Shown here: positions 1 through 7,116 of the stretch, in pieces
Position numbering within the stretch: the stretch's first letter is position 1
Layout: every line of letters starts with the position of its first letter
Assembly: GCA_035490315.1 (NCBI GenBank)
Contig: DATHET010000337.1
Span: 1-14,873 of the forward strand
DNA length: 14,873 nt
Direction: 5' to 3'
From: JADJQU01 sp035490315
GTDB lineage: Bacteria > Planctomycetota > UBA1135 > GCA-002686595
Position numbers and translations under genes: made by a program
Notes under the pieces: model-generated
What the model was told of the DNA's origin: nothing
The model's input: the letters and a program-made list of their open reading frames with translations, nothing else
Databases searched by the model: none

Positions 1-1443
1 GTTGTCGAGGATGCGCGCGTTGGCTTCGCTGCCGATCCAGATGCCGGAGCTCGCCGTCGTGCCCCAGGAATTGTTGATCGCCATCGGCCGCGGCGAGACC
101 GAGACGCCGTCGAAGAAATCGGTGTTCATCACCGCAGCGACCGAGGCCAGGGGAATGCCCGACGAGGAGCAGCTGCCGTTGAAAATGCGCGCCAGGAAAG
201 CGCGGCCGGTGCCGCCGTAGCGCGCGAGTCCCGGCGCGTTGCCGGCGAGACTCGGCGTGACGTTTCCGCCGCCTAGGATCGTGCCGAGCACGTGGGTGCC
301 GTGCTCGCAGGAGTCGGTGAAGGCCGAGCCGGACGAGGAGAAGTCCCAGCCCAGTCCCCACAGACCGGTGAAGTCCTGGTGCGAGATGTCGCAGCCGCTG
401 TCGACCTCGCCGATAGTCACGGCTTGCGAGTTGCCGCCGCTGTAGTAGCCGCGGACGATGTCGTTGGCGACCATCGGCCTGGATTCATCGTGGGCCAGGG
501 TCGGCGCGAGGTCGGGCTCGACGAACTGCACGAAGTCGAGCTCGAGCAGGCTCTCGAGCGCCGCGGGAGCGATGCGGGAGCGGAAAGCGCGGATCGAGTC
601 GACGTACTCGACGATCGTCGCGCCGTGGCTCATCAAGGCTCGCTCCTGCCAACCGCCGCTGCGCGAGACCAAGGTGGCCGCGGTCGCGCCCGCTCGCGCC
701 ACACCGGCGTCCCAGAGGCTCGAGGTCGCGGCCAGGCTGCGCTGCGCCGTGGGGCCGAGGTCGGATTCGGAGACATCGATCCACACGTCGACGGATTCCG
801 CCGTCGGGTTCTTCGCCACCTGCTCGGCGAGCATCGGATGCAGCTTCTGCTGCGCGCTCGCCACGCCGATCCAGCGCACGAAGTCGAGCGCCGCGCAGGC
901 ATCGATGGCCGCGACGGGGATCGCGACCTTCAGGCAGTAATGCGGATGGAAGGCCAGCGGCGCGATCCCGAGTCCTTCGAGTGCCGCGAGGCGCGCCGGC
1001 GTCATGCGCTTGGCGAACATCACGAAGGCGAAGGTCTCGTTGCGCCCCGCGGCGAGGGCCGCCGAGGCTGCGCTCAATAGCGCGGGATCGATGCGCTCCA
1101 GGCTCGGCGGATAGCGATCGCCGCCCGCGAAGCTCAAGAAATAGGGATCGCCGGAGCCCGCCGCGACCAGCGTGTCGCCTTCGGGACCGGTCGAGATCTC
1201 GGCACGGCCGGGCAGGGGCACGGAATCGTCGAGGTCCGCGCGCAGGCCCTCACCGACGCTGAGCATCGCGTTCTTGGGCTCGAAGCCCGCGAGCGGCGTC
1301 TGCACGCCGGCCGCGGTTGGAGTCGCCGCGGGTCTGGCCGGTCCGACCCCGGGTGAAGCGGGCTCGAGGGACCGGCGTGTGTCCTGGGCGTGGGAGATGG
1401 CGAGGAAGGGGAGGGCGACGAGGCAGAGGGGGAGTTTTCGCAT
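1..1443 (-). CDS. Secreted subtilisin-like (S8) serine protease, C-terminus cut by window edge
   Basis: Reading leftward from the ATG at 1443, 481 codons stay open to the window edge. Residues 1-19 are a Sec signal peptide (MRKLPLCLVALPFLAISHA), which fixes the start; no clear Shine-Dalgarno is present. Residues about 137-205 and 217-318 look like two successive propeptide-like (I9-type) folds. The S8 domain begins near 325: the Asp motif is EVDSG (D348), the His motif is EHGTH (H381), and AINNSWG (455-461) is the typical core strand. The catalytic Ser motif (GTSMA) should lie beyond the left edge and cannot be checked. Family knowledge: exported, autoprocessed endopeptidases. It is divergent from the GVYG-repeat gene, with 216 bp between them. 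The protease call is firm; its substrate is unknown. Confidence 0.9.
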   Translation of the reverse strand, partial: MRKLPLCLVALPFLAISHAQDTRRSLEPASPGVGPARPAATPTAAGVQTPLAGFEPKNAMLSVGEGLRADLDDSVPLPGRAEISTGPEGDTLVAAGSGDPYFLSFAGGDRYPPSLERIDPALLSAASAALAAGRNETFAFVMFAKRMTPARLAALEGLGIAPLAFHPHYCLKVAIPVAAIDACAALDFVRWIGVASAQQKLHPMLAEQVAKNPTAESVDVWIDVSESDLGPTAQRSLAATSSLWDAGVARAGATAATLVSRSGGWQERALMSHGATIVEYVDSIRAFRSRIAPAALESLLELDFVQFVEPDLAPTLAHDESRPMVANDIVRGYYSGGNSQAVTIGEVDSGCDISHQDFTGLWGLGWDFSSSGSAFTDSCEHGTHVLGTILGGGNVTPSLAGNAPGLARYGGTGRAFLARIFNGSCSSSGIPLASVAAVMNTDFFDGVSVSPRPMAINNSWGTTASSGIWIGSEANARILDN

Positions 1444-1623
1444 GGGAGCAGCTCGGATGAGGGACGGGGGGGAGGCAAAGCGCACTCCAACAGCGCTCCA
1501 CGCGCTTCTCCCGCGGGGGAGATCAGCCAATGCGGCGGATTTCTCGGCCCTCGCGGAAATGGCACCGCGCAGGAGGCGGGCTTTCGAATGACGTGATCTC
1601 CGCCGGCGCGATCCTGCGTGACA

Positions 1624-1645
1624 GGGTTGGACCGAGTTCCAACCC
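1624..1645 (+). promoter_or_regulatory. Stem-loop in the 5' leader of the GVYG-repeat gene
   Basis: GGGTTGGA (1624-1631) pairs perfectly with TCCAACCC (1638-1645) across a 6-nt loop. It sits 14 nt before the ATG at 1660 and just ahead of the GGAG ribosome-binding site (1649-1652). There is no T-run on either strand, so it is not an intrinsic terminator. It could affect translation or mRNA stability, or be a dyad bound by a protein. The pairing is seen; any role is inference. Confidence 0.3.
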
Positions 1646-1659
1646 CACGGAGAACCCCC

Positions 1660-3201
1660 ATGCACGCTTCCCTCCCAACCATCCCCATCCTGCTCGCGCT
1701 GGCCGCGAGCGCGGCTGCGCAAGGCTCTGCCCTGAGAGTGCCGCCGCCCAATTCGCCCTTCATCCTCCAGTACGTCCAGCTCCAACCGGGATCGCCCGGC
1801 GCCGTGCAGGGCGGGAACATCAATGTCACCGGTGCCGTGATCGGCGGCTCGTTCGCCGGCAACGGCGCGGCGCTCTCGAGCTTGAACGCGAGCTCCGTCT
1901 CCAGCGGAACGCTGAACGACAACCGTCTGTCGACCAACATCGCCCGCCTCGCCACGGCGCAGACCTTCAGCGGTATCAAGACTTTCAGCTCGAGCGCGGT
2001 GTTCTCCGCAATCGGCGCACCCTTCTCGGTCGCGAACTCGACCAAGGTCATCGATCTCAACTGCGATCTGCTCGATGGGCTCGACAGCTCGGCCTTCCTG
2101 CAGTCGATCCCCGTGCCGCTGGTGCTGGTCTCGGGCGCCGGCAACACGATCACCGGCAGCTGCTCGCTCGACTACTACGCCGGCGTCTACGGCGAATCGA
2201 CAGCGACTCTCGGAGTCGGTGTCGCTGGATACAGCCCGGTGGGCAACGGCATGGCGGGATACGCGAACACCGGTGCCGGCGTCTACGGCACGGTCACCAC
2301 CGCCGGCGCCGGCGTGTGGGGCGATTCCAGCGGCGGCGACGGTGTGTACGGCGTGACCTACGGCGGAGGCCACGGAGTCCGCGGCAACTCCTACACGACG
2401 GACAGCGGCGTGTACGGCGAGAACAATTACGGAGGTCCCGGAGTGGAAGGCGTGGCCTCGGGCGGCGGCAACGGCGTCACGGGCCGCGCCGACTATCCCT
2501 ACCAAGTCTGCGCGGGTGTCTACGGCGAGCACACCGGCGGGATGTACGGCATCGCGGGCCGCAGCACGACAGGAACCATCTTCGGCAACGACATCGGCGT
2601 GTGGGGCGAGACCGGAGGATCGAGCGGCTGGGCGATGTTCGCCAGCGGTCGCATGTTCGTGAACGGCGACCTGTACGTCGCCGGCTCGAAAGTTGGCTGC
2701 GTCACCGACATCGTCAAGAACGGCGGCGGCGAGCCGCTGGAGATCGGCGACCTGGTCGAGATCCAGGGCGCGGACGACGCGGTGCTCGGCGAGCTGCCGG
2801 TGATCGTGGTGCGCAAGGCGACCTCCGCGAACGCGACGGCGGTGCTCGGACCGATCTCCACGGCCATGAGCGTCGGCGAGAATCGGATGAAGCCCCCGCC
2901 GGCTTCCGATCCGAAGCTCGAGAATCTCGGGCCGGCCCTGCCGCGCTTCCAGCTGACCAGCGCCGAGGGCGCGATCGCGCCTGGCGGCTTCGGTCAGGTC
3001 GTGACCCTGGGTTCGTACAAGGCGCTGAAAGTCGACGCGAGCTTCGGCGGGGTACGTCCCGGCGATCTGCTGGTCGCCTCGCCGAACCCCGGCTACGCGA
3101 TGCTCGCGAGAGATCCCTCCGTGGGAACGGTCATCGGCAAGTCCTTGGGCAGCCTGGCCGGCGGCACAGGGACCGTGGCGGTGCTCGTGAATCAGCAGTG
3201 A
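1660..3201 (+). CDS. Secreted GVYG-repeat protein with tail-fibre-like N-terminal motifs
   Basis: 513 residues. The ATG at 1660 is chosen because it opens a signal peptide (MHASLPTIPILLALAASAAA, cleavage near 20/21) and has GGAG 7 nt upstream; an in-frame GTG at 1618 would spoil the signal. Residues 50-150 carry motifs common in fibre-like proteins: NGAALSSLNASSVSSGTLN, QTFSGIKTFSS and LLDGLDSSAFL. Residues 174-318 hold about 13 short glycine-rich units with a GVxG core (GVYGES, GVWGDS, GVYGEN, GVWGET) spaced about 8-13 residues, suggesting a beta-solenoid or trimeric stalk. Residues 340-513 form a compact C-terminal domain containing RPGDLLVASPNPGYAM and GTVIGKSLGSLAGGTGT. I know similar architectures from planctomycete and environmental genomes, without assigned function. 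Probably surface-exposed or secreted; the role is unknown. Confidence 0.85.
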   Translation: MHASLPTIPILLALAASAAAQGSALRVPPPNSPFILQYVQLQPGSPGAVQGGNINVTGAVIGGSFAGNGAALSSLNASSVSSGTLNDNRLSTNIARLATAQTFSGIKTFSSSAVFSAIGAPFSVANSTKVIDLNCDLLDGLDSSAFLQSIPVPLVLVSGAGNTITGSCSLDYYAGVYGESTATLGVGVAGYSPVGNGMAGYANTGAGVYGTVTTAGAGVWGDSSGGDGVYGVTYGGGHGVRGNSYTTDSGVYGENNYGGPGVEGVASGGGNGVTGRADYPYQVCAGVYGEHTGGMYGIAGRSTTGTIFGNDIGVWGETGGSSGWAMFASGRMFVNGDLYVAGSKVGCVTDIVKNGGGEPLEIGDLVEIQGADDAVLGELPVIVVRKATSANATAVLGPISTAMSVGENRMKPPPASDPKLENLGPALPRFQLTSAEGAIAPGGFGQVVTLGSYKALKVDASFGGVRPGDLLVASPNPGYAMLARDPSVGTVIGKSLGSLAGGTGTVAVLVNQQ

Positions 3202-3262
3202 AGCAGTGAATCGGTTGGATCGCGCCGGCGGCGAGTCTCGGCTCGCTGCCGGCGCACTGCTT
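3201..3262 (+). terminator. Strong two-tier stem-loop directly after the GVYG-repeat gene
   Basis: The inner stem pairs 3222-3235 with 3242-3255 (14 bp, one G-U) over the 6-nt loop TCTCGG. AAGCAGTG (3201-3208) also pairs with CACTGCTT (3255-3262), closing an outer stem that starts at the stop codon, with an unpaired 13-nt bulge on the left. There is no proper U-tract, so this is a terminator-like or mRNA-protecting 3' hairpin rather than a classical intrinsic terminator. An 8-bp tandem repeat (GCAGTGAA twice, 3195-3210) overlaps the stop. Confidence 0.5.
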
Positions 3263-3416
3263 GAACCGCGAGGCTCCCGTGCACGAGCCTCGAGGGTACT
3301 GCCCCGTATCGCTGTGCATCGCGAGCTCGGGCGGGTGGCGGGCGGCGCGTGACGCCGCGCGCCGGCCAAGTCCGATGTGTACAAGCGACCCTACCCGAGC
3401 GGAGGATGGGCGCTGC

Positions 3417-5057
3417 ATGAGCGAGGAACAGGGCCCGATCCAGGACGCGGACGCCACGGCGCGCCTGGTGTGCGAGGCCCGCGATCTGCTCGCTTACGGA
3501 AACCTCGACAGCGTGCTGCAGCGGCCCTGGGCTCCCGTCGACGGCGCGCCCTTCCCGCACTTCGTCGCCAGCGCGCGCGGCTGCATGCTCGTCGACACCC
3601 TCGGTCGCGAGTACGTCGACTGGGTCGGCGGGGGAGGCACGAACCTGCTCGGCCACGGCCATCCCGCGGTGAACGCGGCGATCGTGGCGCAGCTCGAGCG
3701 CGGTTCCTCGCTCTCGATGCTGAACCCGCTCGAGGTCGAGCTCGCGCGCGAGCTGTGCGCAATCGTGCCCTGCGCGGAGCGCGTCGCCTTCGGCAAGAAC
3801 GGTTCCGATGCCTTGACCGCCGCTCTGCGCGTGGCGCGCGCCGCGACCGGGCGAGAGGAAGTGCTGCACTACGGGATGCACGGCTTCCACGACTGGTTCG
3901 TCGCCGGCAATCCGCGGGTGCGAGGCGTGCCGCGCGGGCTTGGCGAACGGCTGCACCCCTTTCCGTACAACGACCTCGCCGCCCTCGAGAGAGTGTTCGC
4001 GCGCCATCGCGGAGCGGTCGCCGCGGTCGTGATGGAGCCTGTGCGCGAGGAATTGCCGAAGACGGGTTACATGCAGGCCCTGGCCGACTTGGTGCGGCGC
4101 GAAGGCGCGCTGCTCATCTTCGACGAGGTCGTCACGGCCCTGCGCCTCGGTCTCGGCGGCGGCCAGGCCTACGTCGGCGTCGAGCCCGATCTCGCCTGCC
4201 TCGGAAAATCCCTCGCCAACGGCCTGCCCTTGTCCGCGCTGGTCGGGACGCGCAAGGCGATGGAGCTCGTGCCGCAGGTCGCGTTCGGGATGACCTTCCG
4301 CGGCGAGGCCCTGGCGATGGCGGCTTCCACGGCCGTGCTGCGCGTCGCGCGCGAGCAGCAGGTCGCAGAGCACCTGGCCGAGATCGGCGAAGAGCTGCGC
4401 GTGCGCTGGAACTCCACGGCCGCGCGCCTGGGCCTGCGCTCGCGTCTGTCGGGTCCGCCCGCGCGCTTGACGGCCACCTTCGAGCCGCAAGGCGGTCGCA
4501 GCCCCGAGGAACTGCAAGCCCTGTGCGTGCAGGAACTCCTGCGGCGGGGGATTTTCAGCAACGGCAACTTCCTGCCCTGCTTCGCCCACGATGCTGCCGC
4601 GGTCGAGCGCACGGCCGAGGCCTTCGAGCAGGCCCTCGATGCCGTGGCGCGCCTCGCGGGAGTGCGCGCAGCGCGCGCGGGCGAGCCTGAGACGCCGCCG
4701 ATGGCGGCGATCGCGACCGGCTTCGTCGAGCGTGTCGAATCGACGTCGACGAGCGTGGAACTTTCCGGCTGGCTGCTGCTCTCTGATGGCGGCGCCGACG
4801 GTATCGAAGCCCGACTCGCCGACGAAACTCCGCTCCTGGTTCAGCGCGCCGATCGCCCCGACGTCGCCGCTTCGCACGCGAACATGCCCAACGCCCTGCG
4901 CGCGGGCTGGTCCCTCGAAGTGCCGCTTCGTCCGCCGGGCGAATTCCAGGTGCGCCTGGTGCGCGGCGATCGAACCGTATGGACGCTGCGCGTGCTCGTC
5001 GAGCGCGGAGCGATCGCCACGCCGCGCTGGGCAGGCGACGGAATCGTGCGCGTCTAG
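3417..5057 (+). CDS. Class III PLP-dependent aminotransferase (glutamate-1-semialdehyde aminomutase-like) with extra C-terminal module
   Basis: 546 residues. The ATG at 3417 is preferred: GGAGG lies at 3401-3405, and upstream in-frame sequence looks non-coding. Residues about 30-415 are a fold-type I aminotransferase: FGKNGSDALTAALRVARAATG (125-145) for phosphate binding, YGMHGFHDWF (152-161), IFDEV with D236 facing the PLP ring nitrogen, and LGKSLANGLP with K264 as the Schiff-base lysine. The HGFHDW and GKSLANGLPLSALVG forms resemble GSA-aminotransferase-like enzymes of polysaccharide clusters more than heme-pathway HemL. Residues 433-546 are an added beta-rich module (GFVERVE, SGWLLLSDG, RPD, MPNA) shared with the convergent radical SAM gene. 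Likely cytoplasmic, transferring an amino group in glycan or small-molecule synthesis. The substrate is unknown. Its stop lies 10 bp from the opposing stop. Confidence 0.88.
   Translation: MSEEQGPIQDADATARLVCEARDLLAYGNLDSVLQRPWAPVDGAPFPHFVASARGCMLVDTLGREYVDWVGGGGTNLLGHGHPAVNAAIVAQLERGSSLSMLNPLEVELARELCAIVPCAERVAFGKNGSDALTAALRVARAATGREEVLHYGMHGFHDWFVAGNPRVRGVPRGLGERLHPFPYNDLAALERVFARHRGAVAAVVMEPVREELPKTGYMQALADLVRREGALLIFDEVVTALRLGLGGGQAYVGVEPDLACLGKSLANGLPLSALVGTRKAMELVPQVAFGMTFRGEALAMAASTAVLRVAREQQVAEHLAEIGEELRVRWNSTAARLGLRSRLSGPPARLTATFEPQGGRSPEELQALCVQELLRRGIFSNGNFLPCFAHDAAAVERTAEAFEQALDAVARLAGVRAARAGEPETPPMAAIATGFVERVESTSTSVELSGWLLLSDGGADGIEARLADETPLLVQRADRPDVAASHANMPNALRAGWSLEVPLRPPGEFQVRLVRGDRTVWTLRVLVERGAIATPRWAGDGIVRV
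4713..5057 (+). other. C-terminal module of the aminotransferase, shared with the facing radical SAM gene
   Basis: This segment encodes residues 433-546. Its first 70 residues align without gaps to residues 353-422 of the radical SAM protein encoded opposite, with 24 identities by my count. Shared anchors are GFVE.VE, GW.LL.DG..D, RPD, A.H...PNA and G(W/F). The RPD...PNA...G(F/W) pattern resembles a beta-sandwich module that I recall from bacterial glycosyltransferases and related sugar enzymes; that link is from memory. Confidence 0.7.
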
Positions 5058-5067
5058 ATCGAGCGAC

Positions 5068-5442
5068 TCAGGGTACTTCGATGCTGATCTGGTTGCGCAG
5101 CTTGATCGGCCCGCGCTCGCTGCGCTCGAGGCCGCTCAAGTAGCGCACCTGGAACGCCGCGCGCTCCGTCGTGCCGCGCAGCAGCGTCAGATCGAGGGCG
5201 TAGACCGCGCGATCGGGACAGAACATCGCCGCCGGAGCGCGCACCTCGAATCCGCCGCCCTTCGCATTGGGAATCGTCGGGTGCGCGGCTTCGAGGTCAG
5301 GCCGTGCGAAGAGCTTCGCGGGCATGGAGCGCCCGTCGCTCGTGTGGACGCGGATCTCGTCGGGCGGACCGTCGTCGAGCAGCACCCAGCCCTTGACCGA
5401 GAGCTCGTCCCCGACTTCCTCGACCGCCTCGACGAATCCGTG
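5068..5442 (-). other. C-terminal module of the radical SAM protein, shared with the facing aminotransferase
   Basis: This segment encodes residues 353-477: CHGFVEAVEE, then VKGWVLLDDG, FARPD, IPNA and GGGF. It is the counterpart of the aminotransferase tail. The two coding segments therefore face each other tail to tail across 10 bp. The module is about 10 residues longer here and ends in LRNQISIEVP. Confidence 0.7.
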
Positions 5443-6501
5443 GCAGCGCGTCGGATCGCCGGTGAAGCACTCGGGATGGATCAAGGTCAGCGGGACGCGC
5501 GACGACGCCGACAACTCGGCCGCGAGGGCGCGGATCTCGCTCCAGCGCGAAGTCGCGTAGTTGGCGGAGATGCCGCCGGGCGTGATCGTGTTCACCAGCC
5601 GGATCTCGTCGACGCCGAGATCGTTGGCGCGCCGCACGATCGTGCGCAGATCCTCGTCGCTCGAGTTCCACTGGAACATCACGGTCTTCCAGACGACTTT
5701 CGTGCGGCCGTCGGCGCGCCGGTGTCGCTCGTTGCAGGCGTCCTCGACGAAGCGCATCACCTTCGCGTGGTCGCCGCGGCGGCGGTACGTTTCGTAGTCC
5801 TTCTGGTTGTTGCCGTCGACCGCCATCACCAGCCAGTCGAGACCGCAGTCGAGGAACTCGGGCCGGAAACGGAAGTTCGCGTTCGTGTCGCAGACGATGA
5901 TCCCGCCGATTTTTTCGCGGGCGTAGCGCGCGAGCTCGGGGAACTCCGGATTCATCAAGGGCTCGCCGAAGCCCGCGTAGTAGGTGTTCTCGACACCGAT
6001 GCCGTGGGCGACCAGGTCGTCGAGGGCCTTCTCGTACATGCGCCGATCGATCTGCTTGTTGCCCTTGCCCAGGGTGCGCGAATGGAAGGGCATGCACTGC
6101 AGGCAGTCGAGGTTGCACAGGAACGAGGGCTCGACCTGCAGCGTGCGGATCGTCTTCAATTCGAAGCTGCGCTTGTCGACGCGCCACCACTGGTCGCTCA
6201 TCTGCGGGCAGCCCCAGCCGCAGGACTCGCAGTAGGCGTAGGGATCGCGGTGGTTCCACAGCTCGCGCCGCATGCGGCGGAACTCGTCGCCGTTCAAGAT
6301 GTCCGCGACGTAGTCGATCTTGTGCGCATCCTTGGGATCGATGCGGAACATCGGATCGTCCTCGCCGGGCGAGGTCCAGCAGGCGATCTCGCCGCTGGCG
6401 CGCAGGTAGAAGCCGTCGACGGCGGGGCAGTAGTGCGACATGGGGCTGGCGGGAAGGTGGGAACGCTTCTCGGGCGGGGAGAGCAGAGACCATGCTGCCA
6501 T
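5068..6501 (-). CDS. Radical SAM protein with N-terminal SPASM-like cysteine region and C-terminal shared module
   Basis: 477 residues from the ATG at 6501; M21 (6441, MSHYCPAVDGFY) is an equally possible start, since neither has a clear Shine-Dalgarno. The radical SAM cluster motif CxxxCxxC is C129, C133, C136 (FLCNLDCLQC), followed by YAGFGEP (175-181) as the SAM-binding motif and the usual TNANF and AVDG strands. Before the core, residues 25-98 contain C25, C41 and C91-x2-C94-x3-C98 around FYLRASGEIACW and an EFRRMRREL helix. This matches the layout of a SPASM/twitch auxiliary-cluster domain, normally found after the core. Residues 353-477 carry the module shared with the convergent aminotransferase. 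Expected to bind one [4Fe-4S] core cluster and probably an auxiliary cluster. The reaction is unknown; peptide or sugar modification are both possible. Confidence 0.88.
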   Translation of the reverse strand: MAAWSLLSPPEKRSHLPASPMSHYCPAVDGFYLRASGEIACWTSPGEDDPMFRIDPKDAHKIDYVADILNGDEFRRMRRELWNHRDPYAYCESCGWGCPQMSDQWWRVDKRSFELKTIRTLQVEPSFLCNLDCLQCMPFHSRTLGKGNKQIDRRMYEKALDDLVAHGIGVENTYYAGFGEPLMNPEFPELARYAREKIGGIIVCDTNANFRFRPEFLDCGLDWLVMAVDGNNQKDYETYRRRGDHAKVMRFVEDACNERHRRADGRTKVVWKTVMFQWNSSDEDLRTIVRRANDLGVDEIRLVNTITPGGISANYATSRWSEIRALAAELSASSRVPLTLIHPECFTGDPTRCHGFVEAVEEVGDELSVKGWVLLDDGPPDEIRVHTSDGRSMPAKLFARPDLEAAHPTIPNAKGGGFEVRAPAAMFCPDRAVYALDLTLLRGTTERAAFQVRYLSGLERSERGPIKLRNQISIEVP

Positions 6502-6689
6502 GCGGCCAGGATTTGCGCTGCGCCCGGGCCGCTTGCACGCCTACAACCATGACCAGCACCCCTGAGTATCCTGTCCGGAAATCGGTATTGGTCGCTAGGA
6601 AATACGACCCAGGCCTTGCGAACGCTTGAACTTGCTCGGGGCTATGCAATTGAAATCACCCGCGCCTGCGATTCTGGCGCGAACTGCGC
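6502..6689. promoter_or_regulatory. Divergent intergenic region between the radical SAM and DksA-like genes
   Basis: This 188-bp spacer must hold the 5' ends of both divergent genes. It is more AT-rich than its surroundings between about 6570 and 6660. I see a small inverted repeat, GGTCG (6590-6594) with CGACC (6605-6609), and TTGAAC at 6626 and TATGCA at 6643, but that pair is only 11 bp apart, so no sigma-70-type promoter can be called. No RNA gene was found. Confidence 0.3.
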
Positions 6690-7088
6690 ATGGCATCACG
6701 CAATCGATCCCGCGAACCCGAACAGGAAAAGCCGCTCAGCTCGGCGGAGATCAGCGGCTTCGAGCGGCGCTTGAAGAACCTGCTCGATTCCTACACCGAG
6801 CAGGTCGGCAAGGTCGAGGAGGAGATCCTCGAGCCGTCAGGTGATCCCGATGGACAGGCGGAGGACGAGAGCGTCGAGGATACGGCTTTCGAGCGCGACA
6901 GCGAAGTCCTGGCGACGATCGATCAGCTCGCTTACCAGGTGCGCGAGGCTCTGCAGCGTGTCTCTGAAGGCTCGTTCGGGAGCTGCGCGCTGTGCGGCGT
7001 CACGATCGATCGCAGCCGACTCGAGCAGGTGCCCTACGCGAGCCTGTGCGCGACCTGCGCCCACCAGGAAGAGGGCGAGCAGCGCTGA
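6690..7088 (+). CDS. DksA/TraR-family C4 zinc-finger protein
   Basis: 132 residues from the ATG at 6690, with no obvious Shine-Dalgarno. Residues about 17-90 form a long charged helical segment, as in the DksA coiled coil. Residues 95-125 are the C4 zinc finger, CALC (C99, C102) and CATC (C120, C123) around TIDRSRLEQVP, which matches the family pattern xxCxxCGxxIxxxRLxxxPxAxxCxxC. At the coiled-coil tip, DksA proteins have DxxDxA; here D64 and A66 fit but the first Asp position is not Asp (S61). Family knowledge: such proteins insert into the RNA polymerase secondary channel and alter promoter response, often with ppGpp. Whether this one is a true DksA or a small paralogue cannot be decided. 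It converges on the first propeller gene, 28 bp apart. Confidence 0.88.
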   Translation: MASRNRSREPEQEKPLSSAEISGFERRLKNLLDSYTEQVGKVEEEILEPSGDPDGQAEDESVEDTAFERDSEVLATIDQLAYQVREALQRVSEGSFGSCALCGVTIDRSRLEQVPYASLCATCAHQEEGEQR

Positions 7089-7116
7089 GCGCCGAGCGGG
7101 CGACCACTCGATTCGC

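Noticed and set aside
3192..4877. Long minus-strand open frame opposite the aminotransferase
   Set aside because: It is antisense to a gene with complete catalytic motifs; its translation has no recognisable domain.
6502..6689. tRNA or small RNA in the spacer before the DksA-like gene
   Set aside because: No T-loop-like GTTCGA sequence, cloverleaf arms or terminator was visible.
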